From Arcobacter sp. F2176 (GTDB taxonomy: Bacteria; Campylobacterota; Campylobacteria; Campylobacterales; Arcobacteraceae), in NCBI RefSeq assembly GCF_004116465.1, contig NZ_PDJV01000008.1, positions 62,001 through 126,000 on the forward strand: DNA of 64,000 nucleotides, written 5' to 3'. The stretch's first letter is position 1; each line of letters opens with the position of its first letter. Under the pieces are notes generated by a model, which saw only the letters and a program-made list of their open reading frames with translations, was not told where the DNA came from and made no database searches. Shown here in pieces: positions 56,811-64,000 of this stretch. The translations under genes were made by a program, and so were the position numbers.

Positions 56811-59281
56811 GTGACTTGATTACTTTAACAATTGATGGCAAAGAGTTAAAGGCAAAAGAGGGTGAAAGTGTACTAAATATTGCTAGAGCAAATGGAATAT
56901 TTATACCTGCGATTTGTTATTTAACTAGATGTTCACCAACATTAGCCTGTAGATTATGTTTAGTTGAATCTGATGGAAAACAAATCTATGCCTGTAATTC
57001 AAAAGCAAAAGATGGTATGAATATCACAACTACAACTGATAATATAGAAAAAGAAAGAAGAGCAGTAATGGAAGTTTATGATGTAAATCATCCATTACAA
57101 TGTGGAGTTTGTGATCAAAGTGGTGATTGTGAACTTCAAAACTATACTCTTTATCAAAAAGTAGATTCTCAAAGCTATGCCATAAGAGATGTAAACAGAC
57201 CAAGGGAACATTGGGGAGTTATGAATTATGACCCAGGACTTTGTATTGTTTGTGAGAAGTGCGTAACAGTATGTAAAGATATGATTGGTTCAAATGCTTT
57301 ATCAACTGTAAAAAGAGGAGCTGACGCTCTTCCTAGTGTGTTTAAAGCAAGTATGCCAAAAGATGCATATGCTATGTGGAATAAACTAAATAAATCACTT
57401 ATAGGATTTGAAGAAGATAAGTGTGTTGATTGTGGAGAGTGTATCTCTGTTTGTCCCGTGGGAGCACTTGTATCAAATGATTTCCAATATAAATCAAACT
57501 CTTGGGAGCTTACAAAAATACCAGCAGCAAATCCTCACTCAAGTGATTGTGCCTTGCTTTATTATGAAGTGAAACATGAGTCAATAGTAAATCATAATGT
57601 GCAAAAAATCTATAGGGTTACAAATGAACATCATTATGCTTCAATAAATGGCGCTGCTAGATTTGGATATGACTTTGAAAATAGAGTTGAAAGCCAAGAT
57701 GAGGTAGCTTTTGATAAAGCAATTGAAGCATTTAAAAAAGCTGATACTATTAAGTTTAATTCATTTATTACAAATGAAGAGGCTTTTATTTTACAAAAAT
57801 TAAAAGAGAAGTTTGCATATAAACTTATAAATAATGATGCCTTATCTTATAAAAAATTTCTTGATGCATATTCAAGTGTTAGTGGTAAATCACTTTATAG
57901 TGCAGATTTAAAAGATATACATAACTCTAACTTTGTAATTTCTGTTGGCTCTTATTTAAAATCTGATTCTCCAAATACAAAGTATGCTTTTAATAACTCA
58001 GTTGTTATGAATAAGGGAGCTGGATTATATTTTCATCCAATGGGTGATCCAGTAATGGAACAATGTGGTAAAAGGGGAAAAACTACAGAGTTTATTTATC
58101 ATAATCCACTAGCAGAAGAGTCTATTTTATACTTTATTTTAGATAGATTTGGTGAAAACTTGCCAGAAAATATTCAAACAACTCTTAACTCATATAAAGA
58201 GACAAGAGTTAAATCTATTACAGAGATGATAAAAGAAAAAGTAGTATCTATTGTAAAAGATGAAGAGAGTGGTGAAGAAAAAGAAGTAACTAAGATGGTT
58301 CCTAAAAAAGTTACAAAAGAAGTTGAGTATGAATATACAAGATTACTTGATGAGATAAATGCAGATGCAACACTACTTGAAACTATTGAAGCTATGAAAG
58401 ATAAAAAAGATAGCTACACTTTGATTTTAGGTGAAGATTTAATCACTCATCCAAATTCACAAAATCTTGCAAAATTAGCAGCCTTAGTAGAAAAATATAC
58501 GCAATTTAAAGTTGTGATTATCCCTACTTCTACAAACACTTTAGGGGTTAGTTTGATTTGTGATTTAGATGAAGTTGAAGGAAGTTATTGCGTAGGATAC
58601 AATGTAAAAGCAGATTTCCAACTATCAGCTTTAGGAGATGGAGATTTAGATATGCCAGCTCTTAACCAACAAGAAGGAACATTTGCAAATATAGATAAAA
58701 GAGTTGTTCCTACAAATGCAGCTTTACCTTATAAGGGTTATGTATTAAATGATATTGCAAATACCTTACTTGGAACAGAAGTTGAACACACTATTTTGTA
58801 TACAAAATCTTTACCAGTAGATAAAGGTTTCCAAGCTCTTGAATTTGATAGTTTAACTAACTACTTTGCAAATGATTGGAGTGAACATAGAGGTTATATT
58901 TTAAATACCCTTGATGTGGATTCAAGTGATGAAATAGCCAAAAAACAAAATGCAAGTTTTGAAGTTAATTCTTCAGAAATAACTATTTATAAAGCAAATC
59001 CAATCAATCAATTCAATGAATTCACAGCAATAGCCCATGAGTTTAAAGATAATTTAGAAAGTGGAATGTTTGCAAATGAGTCATTTTTAGAAGAGTTGGA
59101 ATTAAGTGTTGGAGATAAAGTACTATTAAGTGCAAATGGAAGTGAAATAGAAGTAAATGTTTATTTTGATAATCAAGTATCAGGGGAAATTGCATATGTA
59201 TCAAGCTTTGAAAAACAGTTAAATACAAAAGCTCTTTTTGATGGATATAGATTTACAAGTGCAAATGTGAAAAAGGTGTAA
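56807..59281 (+). CDS. nuoG: NADH-quinone oxidoreductase subunit G
   Basis: The protein has 824 residues. N-terminal [2Fe-2S] ligands are C37, C42/C48, C51 and C63. A His-Cys3 [4Fe-4S] site is in HPLQCGVCDQSGDC (about 95-108). Two more [4Fe-4S] sites are CIVCEKCVTVC (146-156) and CVDCGECISVC (206-216). The C-terminal molybdopterin-like part is diverged, with a Lys/Glu-rich insertion around 475-510. It overlaps the preceding gene by 4 bp and is followed by nuoH after 1 bp. Confidence 0.93.
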   Translation: MSDLITLTIDGKELKAKEGESVLNIARANGIFIPAICYLTRCSPTLACRLCLVESDGKQIYACNSKAKDGMNITTTTDNIEKERRAVMEVYDVNHPLQCGVCDQSGDCELQNYTLYQKVDSQSYAIRDVNRPREHWGVMNYDPGLCIVCEKCVTVCKDMIGSNALSTVKRGADALPSVFKASMPKDAYAMWNKLNKSLIGFEEDKCVDCGECISVCPVGALVSNDFQYKSNSWELTKIPAANPHSSDCALLYYEVKHESIVNHNVQKIYRVTNEHHYASINGAARFGYDFENRVESQDEVAFDKAIEAFKKADTIKFNSFITNEEAFILQKLKEKFAYKLINNDALSYKKFLDAYSSVSGKSLYSADLKDIHNSNFVISVGSYLKSDSPNTKYAFNNSVVMNKGAGLYFHPMGDPVMEQCGKRGKTTEFIYHNPLAEESILYFILDRFGENLPENIQTTLNSYKETRVKSITEMIKEKVVSIVKDEESGEEKEVTKMVPKKVTKEVEYEYTRLLDEINADATLLETIEAMKDKKDSYTLILGEDLITHPNSQNLAKLAALVEKYTQFKVVIIPTSTNTLGVSLICDLDEVEGSYCVGYNVKADFQLSALGDGDLDMPALNQQEGTFANIDKRVVPTNAALPYKGYVLNDIANTLLGTEVEHTILYTKSLPVDKGFQALEFDSLTNYFANDWSEHRGYILNTLDVDSSDEIAKKQNASFEVNSSEITIYKANPINQFNEFTAIAHEFKDNLESGMFANESFLEELELSVGDKVLLSANGSEIEVNVYFDNQVSGEIAYVSSFEKQLNTKALFDGYRFTSANVKKV

Positions 59282-59282
59282 T

Positions 59283-60290
59283 ATGGAGACAAGTATTATA
59301 ATTGAGACAATCGTTAAAGCTGTAGTTATATTAGCTGTATTTTCAGCAATTGCTGGGTTTACAACTTATATTGAACGAAAAATATTAGCTTTTATGCAAA
59401 GAAGATTGGGACCTACAAATGTTGGACCTTATGGATTATTACAAATTGTTTGTGATGGGATAAAACTATTTACAAAAGAAGATTTTATTCCTCAAAATGC
59501 TGTAAAACCAATCTTTATGATTGCTCCAATTATAACAGCAGCCACAGCCTTTATTGCAATGACCGCAGTTCCCTTTTTCCCAGAGTTTGAAATCTTTGGA
59601 TATACGATTAGACCAATTATTGCAGATATCAATGTGGGTGTTTTATTTGTAATGGGTGTGGCTTCAGTTGGACTTTATGGGCCTTTATTAGCTGGTATGA
59701 GTAGTGGAAATAAATGGGCACTATTAGGAGGGGCAAGAACTGCCATTCAACTTTTATCTTATGAAGTTGTATCTGGACTTGCTCTTTTAGCACCTCTTAT
59801 GTTAGTGGGTTCTTTATCTTTAATTGATATAAATGAGTATCAAAGTGCAGGATTTACTTCTTGGATTATTTGGACTCAACCCTTGGCTTTTATTCTTTTT
59901 GTGATGGCAGGATTTGCAGAGACAAACAGAACACCATTTGATTTACTTGAACATGAAGCTGAAATTGTTGCAGGTTATGCAACAGAGTATTCTGGAATGA
60001 GATGGGGAATGTTTTTTATAGGTGAATATGCAAATTTATTTACAATCTCATTTTTGATTTCACTGATTTTTCTTGGTGGGTACAATGATTTATGGTTTAT
60101 TCCAGGTGGATTAGCGATTATTTTAAAAGTATCATTTTTAATATTTTTCTTCTTATGGACAAGAGCTTCTTGGCCACATGTCAGACCAGATCAATTGATG
60201 TGGTTATGTTGGAAAATATTAATGCCACTAGCAGTAGTTAATATTTTACTTACTGGTGCATTTGTAATGATAGTTGGGAGTATAGGATGA
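59283..60290 (+). CDS. nuoH: NADH-quinone oxidoreductase subunit H
   Basis: NuoH is the membrane subunit joining the quinone cavity to the proton-pumping arm. It has 335 residues and about eight helices. Seen are YIERKILAFMQRRLGPTNVG, the loop FAETNRTPFDLLEHEAEIV, and RASWPHVRPDQLMWLCWK. All are hallmark motifs. It overlaps nuoI by 4 bp. Confidence 0.98.
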   Translation: METSIIIETIVKAVVILAVFSAIAGFTTYIERKILAFMQRRLGPTNVGPYGLLQIVCDGIKLFTKEDFIPQNAVKPIFMIAPIITAATAFIAMTAVPFFPEFEIFGYTIRPIIADINVGVLFVMGVASVGLYGPLLAGMSSGNKWALLGGARTAIQLLSYEVVSGLALLAPLMLVGSLSLIDINEYQSAGFTSWIIWTQPLAFILFVMAGFAETNRTPFDLLEHEAEIVAGYATEYSGMRWGMFFIGEYANLFTISFLISLIFLGGYNDLWFIPGGLAIILKVSFLIFFFLWTRASWPHVRPDQLMWLCWKILMPLAVVNILLTGAFVMIVGSIG

Positions 60291-60910
60291 ATTTAGAAGA
60301 TTTAAAAAATAGAAATATAAGCGAGCATGATTATATAAATATTCAAGATAATAGTTCTCCTGAAACTCCTTGGCAAGAGTTTAAACAAATATTTAAAAGA
60401 TCAATAAAAGGGGAACTTTTTACTGGACTAAGAGTTACTTTTAATATGATGAGAGAAGCTTTATTTAATAAACAAATGCACACAGTGCAATATCCTGCTG
60501 AAAAACTACCAATAGGACCTAGATATAGAGCTGTACATAAACTACTTGGTCTTTTAGAATCAGGTGAAAACAGATGTATTGGATGTGGACTTTGTGAAAA
60601 AATTTGTATCTCTGATTGTATTAGAATGGATACACGAATTGATGAAAACTCTAGAAAAGAGGTTTTAGAATATACAATAAACTTCGGTAGATGTATTTTC
60701 TGTGGATATTGTGCTGAGGTTTGTCCAGAACTTGCCATTGTTCATGGGGGAAGATATGAAAATGCAGGAGAACAACGAGCGCACTTTGTTGTAAAAGATG
60801 ATTTATTAACTCCACTTGATAAATTAGCACAACAACAAGAGTATCCAGGTTTTGGTGCAGTATCTCCTGATGCTGATGAAAAAATCAAAAAAACTCCACT
60901 AGAGTATTAG
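60287..60910 (+). CDS. nuoI: NADH-quinone oxidoreductase subunit I
   Basis: NuoI carries two [4Fe-4S] clusters (N6a/N6b) in the connecting arm. The protein has 207 residues with CIGCGLCEKICISDC and CIFCGYCAEVCPE. An extended N-terminus of about 35 residues precedes the core. It is followed by nuoJ after 5 bp. Confidence 0.97.
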   Translation: MNLEDLKNRNISEHDYINIQDNSSPETPWQEFKQIFKRSIKGELFTGLRVTFNMMREALFNKQMHTVQYPAEKLPIGPRYRAVHKLLGLLESGENRCIGCGLCEKICISDCIRMDTRIDENSRKEVLEYTINFGRCIFCGYCAEVCPELAIVHGGRYENAGEQRAHFVVKDDLLTPLDKLAQQQEYPGFGAVSPDADEKIKKTPLEY

Positions 60911-60915
60911 GAGAT

Positions 60916-61491
60916 ATGATGTTTGAAATAGTAGCTTTTTATTTGTTTGCAATCTTGACAGTATTTATGTTTGGAATAACAGTATTTACAAATAATGCCT
61001 TATATGCACTAAGTTCTCTGGCAGCTGGTATGATTTTTATCTCTGCTTTTTTCTTTTTGTTAAATGCAGATTTTTTAGGAATCGTACAAATTGTAGTTTA
61101 TACAGGTGCTGTTATGGCTCTTTATGCTTTTGGAATGATGTTTTTTGATTCTATGAGTGAAGTAAAAGAAAAAATTCAAAACCCAAGATTAGTATTTTTA
61201 TTTAGTGGATTAGCAGCACTTATTACGGTTGTAGCTTTTCTTTCTCCAATTATATCAACTAATATAATTTCTGATTATGCAGTTCATCCAGAGTATGGAA
61301 ATACTCAAGATGTTGGGGTTATTTTATTTACAAAATTTTTAGTTCCCTTTGAAGTTGCAGCTGTAATGTTATTAGTTGCAATGATAGGTGGAATTATACT
61401 TGCTGGTAAAAAGATGGATGTATCATATTCAGAACTTAGTGAAGATGAAATAGATGCCCTTGAATCATCAAATGAAAAGGATAGCAAATGA
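60916..61491 (+). CDS. nuoJ: NADH-quinone oxidoreductase subunit J
   Basis: NuoJ is a membrane subunit with five helices over 191 residues. VQIVVYTGAVMALYAFGMMF contains the conserved pi-bulge helix residues. The C-terminus is a short acidic tail. It overlaps nuoK by 4 bp. Confidence 0.96.
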   Translation: MMFEIVAFYLFAILTVFMFGITVFTNNALYALSSLAAGMIFISAFFFLLNADFLGIVQIVVYTGAVMALYAFGMMFFDSMSEVKEKIQNPRLVFLFSGLAALITVVAFLSPIISTNIISDYAVHPEYGNTQDVGVILFTKFLVPFEVAAVMLLVAMIGGIILAGKKMDVSYSELSEDEIDALESSNEKDSK

Positions 61492-61787
61492 GTTTAAATG
61501 AGTATTTAATACTTTCATCACTTCTATTTTGTTTAGGTTTAGTAGGTGTGATTAGAAGAAAAAATCTTTTAATGCTATTTTTTTCAACAGAGATAATGTT
61601 AAATGCTGTGAATATCGGACTTGCTGCTGTTTCACATTTCCATCAAGATTTGACAGGTCAAATGTTTGCATTTTTTATAATAGCAATTGCTGCAAGTGAA
61701 GTTGCTGTTGGTTTGGGATTATTAATTTTATTATATAAAAGAAAAAATTCTATCAACTTAGATACTTTACAAAATATGGAGGGGTAA
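61488..61787 (+). CDS. nuoK: NADH-quinone oxidoreductase subunit K
   Basis: NuoK is a 99-residue membrane subunit with three helices. LMLFFSTEIMLNAVNIG and IAIAASEVAVGLGLLILLYK carry the two conserved membrane Glu residues of the proton path. The stop directly abuts the nuoL start. Confidence 0.97.
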   Translation: MSLNEYLILSSLLFCLGLVGVIRRKNLLMLFFSTEIMLNAVNIGLAAVSHFHQDLTGQMFAFFIIAIAASEVAVGLGLLILLYKRKNSINLDTLQNMEG

Positions 61788-63719
61788 ATGGAAAAATTTG
61801 TATATATTGCGTTATTTGCTCCTTTAGTTGGTTCAATAGTTGCCTCACTATTTTCAATGAAACCTAAAACTTTGTTTACTGGGATTTTCACAAGTTTGAT
61901 GTTAGCTGTTTCTATGGTTGCTTCATTGATTTTACTTTTTAATATTATTTCATCAGATGAGATAATAAGTGTAAAACTTATGGATTGGATAGTAATAGGA
62001 AATCTTAGTATTCCTTTTGGTTTTGTAGCAGATGCAGTTAGTGCTACGATGATGGTAGTCGTAACTATTGTTTCAACTATGGTTCATATTCATTCAATTG
62101 GTTATATGGATCATGACAAATCATTTAATAGATATTTTGCTTGGTTATCAGCTTTTGTTTTTTCTATGATGATATTAGTTATGAGTGATAACTTTGCTGG
62201 ATTGTTCATTGGATGGGAAGGGGTTGGTCTTTGTTCTTGGGGATTGATTGGATTTTGGTATCACAAAGAAGATAAAGCAAAATCAAAAGATGTATATACT
62301 TCACCATATTCTACTCTTTCACCTTACTCTTCAATCTCACCTTCATATGCAGCAAATGAAGCTTTTATTATGAATAGAGTTGCAGATTTAGGTATGTTAG
62401 TTGGAATATTTTTGATTTACTGGAATCTAGGCTCTCTTCAATATGATGTCGTATTTGCAAATGTTGGAAACTTGTCCCATGGAATTATTATAGCAATTGC
62501 AATTTTCCTTTTTATTGGTGCTATGGGTAAATCAGCACAATTTCCATTTAATCAATGGCTTGCAAATGCAATGGAAGGTCCAACACCAGTATCTGCACTA
62601 ATTCATGCAGCGACTATGGTAACAGCTGGGGTTTATTTACTTGTGCGAGCAAATGTAATTTTTACAGCTGTTCCAGAAGTTGGTTATGGTATCGCTTGTC
62701 TTGGTGCTTTTGTTGCAGTATTTGCAGCATCTCAAGCAATGGTAGCTTCTAATATTAAAAAAATCATTGCATTTTCCACTTTGTCTCAACTTGGATATAT
62801 GTTTGTAGCAGCTGGTCTTGGAGCTTATTGGGTGGCATTATTCCATTTAGCAACCCATGCCTTTTTTAAATCAGTTCTTTTCTTAGGAGCTGGAAATGTT
62901 ATGCATGCTTTAAATGATGAGATAAATATAAAAAATATGGGTGGACTATATAAGCACATGAAAGGTACGGCTATTATTATGATAATAGCTTCTGCCGCTC
63001 TTTCAGGTATTTGGCCACTTGCAGGATTTTATTCTAAAGATTTAATCTTAGAAGTTGCCTTTGGTGCTCATGAATATATTTTATGGACTATTCTTTGGGT
63101 AACAGCTGGCTTGACTGCTTTTTATTCATTTAGACTTGTTATGTATGTATTTTTTGGTGAAGAGAGATTTAAAAAGCTTGGTTATCATCCACATGAAACT
63201 TATAGCTTTGTAATAGCAGCTATGAGCCCACTTGCAATACTTGCAATTGTTACAGGTTGGTTTAAAGATTCTTTTGAAGAGATGATAATAAAAGTATTAC
63301 CAGGATTAAATGTTCATGTTCATGAAGAAGTTGTACTTGTACTTATTATAGTTACAAGTGCCATGGCAATCGCTGGAGTCTTATTTGCAACACTTAGGTA
63401 TGTAAGAGCAGGTACTTATTTTAGTGAAAATGTAAAAGATAGCTTCTTTTATAAACTATTAGCAAATCAATATTTCATGCCTCATTTTTTAGAGTATGTA
63501 ATAACAAAACCATATTTGGCAATGAGTAAATTTGCATGGAAATATATTGATCTTAAAATTATTGATTTTATTGTTGATGGTATTGGAAAACTGGTTTATG
63601 CCTCAGGTAAAGGGGTTAGACCTCTTCAATCAAGTAATTTATCGACACTATTAAAAGTGATGGTTTATGGGTTTGTTTTATTATTAGTTCTAAGTGTAGC
63701 GCTTGGGTTTTTAAAGTAA
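61788..63719 (+). CDS. nuoL: NADH-quinone oxidoreductase subunit L
   Basis: NuoL is an antiporter-like proton-pumping subunit of 643 residues with about 15-16 helices. Seen are GWEGVGLCSWGLIGFW, KSAQFPFNQWLANAMEGP, TPVSALIHAATMVTAGVYL and LATHAFFKSVLFLGAG. The lysine and glutamate network residues are present. A Ser/Tyr-rich insertion (TSPYSTLSPYSSISPSYA) lies after the third motif region. nuoM begins 13 bp later. Confidence 0.98.
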   Translation: MEKFVYIALFAPLVGSIVASLFSMKPKTLFTGIFTSLMLAVSMVASLILLFNIISSDEIISVKLMDWIVIGNLSIPFGFVADAVSATMMVVVTIVSTMVHIHSIGYMDHDKSFNRYFAWLSAFVFSMMILVMSDNFAGLFIGWEGVGLCSWGLIGFWYHKEDKAKSKDVYTSPYSTLSPYSSISPSYAANEAFIMNRVADLGMLVGIFLIYWNLGSLQYDVVFANVGNLSHGIIIAIAIFLFIGAMGKSAQFPFNQWLANAMEGPTPVSALIHAATMVTAGVYLLVRANVIFTAVPEVGYGIACLGAFVAVFAASQAMVASNIKKIIAFSTLSQLGYMFVAAGLGAYWVALFHLATHAFFKSVLFLGAGNVMHALNDEINIKNMGGLYKHMKGTAIIMIIASAALSGIWPLAGFYSKDLILEVAFGAHEYILWTILWVTAGLTAFYSFRLVMYVFFGEERFKKLGYHPHETYSFVIAAMSPLAILAIVTGWFKDSFEEMIIKVLPGLNVHVHEEVVLVLIIVTSAMAIAGVLFATLRYVRAGTYFSENVKDSFFYKLLANQYFMPHFLEYVITKPYLAMSKFAWKYIDLKIIDFIVDGIGKLVYASGKGVRPLQSSNLSTLLKVMVYGFVLLLVLSVALGFLK

Positions 63720-63732
63720 AGGGTTAGAAAGT

Positions 63733-64000
63733 ATGGAACATATTTTATCAATTTTAATATTTTTTCCGGCATTTGCTGCATTTATAGGGTTTTTAGTAAA
63801 GAGTGATTCTATTAGAACTTATGCAATTATTGTAACAGCCGTTGAGTTTTTCATTTCACTATTAGTTTGGTATGGCTTTGATAGTTCAATGCCTGATATG
63901 CAGTTTTTAGAAACAGCACCATTAATTGATGCTTATGGAATCAGTTATGTTGTAGGAATAGATGGTATTTCACTATTTTTAGTTCTTATGACTACTTTTA
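63733..64000 (+). CDS. nuoM: NADH-quinone oxidoreductase subunit M (3' end outside window)
   Basis: The frame opens at ATG 63733 and runs off the window edge after 89 codons. The visible part is a hydrophobic helix start (ILIFFPAFAAFIGF) and the conserved GIDGISLFLVLMT of NuoM, which lines the antiporter channel. Its place directly after nuoL is the universal order. Confidence 0.93.
   Translation, partial: MEHILSILIFFPAFAAFIGFLVKSDSIRTYAIIVTAVEFFISLLVWYGFDSSMPDMQFLETAPLIDAYGISYVVGIDGISLFLVLMTTF

Overview
The window reads as chromosome from an Arcobacter-type member of the Campylobacterota (Epsilonproteobacteria). It is strongly AT-rich. It carries a nuo operon in which the usual NADH-binding NuoE/NuoF are replaced by two short lineage-specific proteins. 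Its other genes also fit this group: a long QueH, two-component and chemotaxis proteins with periplasmic sensor domains, a lactate permease and Sel1-repeat lipoproteins. The assignment comes from gene content and recognised protein families, not from a database search.

Positions 1 to about 14 kb are accessory DNA. The left edge holds the transposition module of a Tn7/Tn5053-like element: the C-terminal tail of a TnsB/TniA transposase, a short TniB/TnsC AAA+ ATPase, and TniQ. The tniQ frame opens only after a -1 shift at a canonical A-AAA-AAG heptamer. Running towards it on the minus strand is a tight five-gene operon: a DUF6471-like small protein, a TSPPY-type DNA methyltransferase, a HerA-type translocase, a NurA-type nuclease, and a reverse transcriptase fused to a nitrilase domain. 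The last gene has the architecture of class 1 (DRT1-like) defence reverse transcriptases. I do not know this five-gene combination as a named system, and it is the best candidate for an undescribed one. Upstream of it on the same strand lie an exonuclease III-type gene, a one-helix membrane protein and a 564-residue protein whose layout recalls TnsE. This last gene abuts the 3' end of mnmG.

Positions 14-28 kb are housekeeping: mnmG, ribE, a c-di-GMP response regulator with its sensor kinase, mreBC, clpX, the lipid A/fatty acid genes lpxA-fabZ-lpxB, and queH. Positions 27-37 kb hold an IclR regulator divergent from a probable C5-dicarboxylate (mesaconate/citramalate-type) catabolic cluster. 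It contains two CoA-ester lyases, an unusual acyl-CoA ligase fused to a CitE-like lyase domain, a mesaconyl-CoA hydratase-like protein, a fumarylacetoacetase-like protein and fumarase C. A multi-stem structured element sits inside this cluster. A flavin reductase, a Cache-domain chemoreceptor, a lactate permease and endonuclease IV follow.

Positions 43.2-47 kb form a second small defence-like island. It has a methyltransferase-specificity fusion with degenerate catalytic motifs, a three-helix membrane protein behind it, and an Abi_2/AbiF-type HEPN protein preceded by 463 bp of structured noncoding DNA. After two hypothetical proteins, an AAA+ ATPase and a long Sel1-repeat lipoprotein, the window ends in the complex I operon nuoA-nuoM, with nuoM cut by the window edge. 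In this operon the NuoF replacement appears to be a paralogue of the C-terminal half of NuoG.
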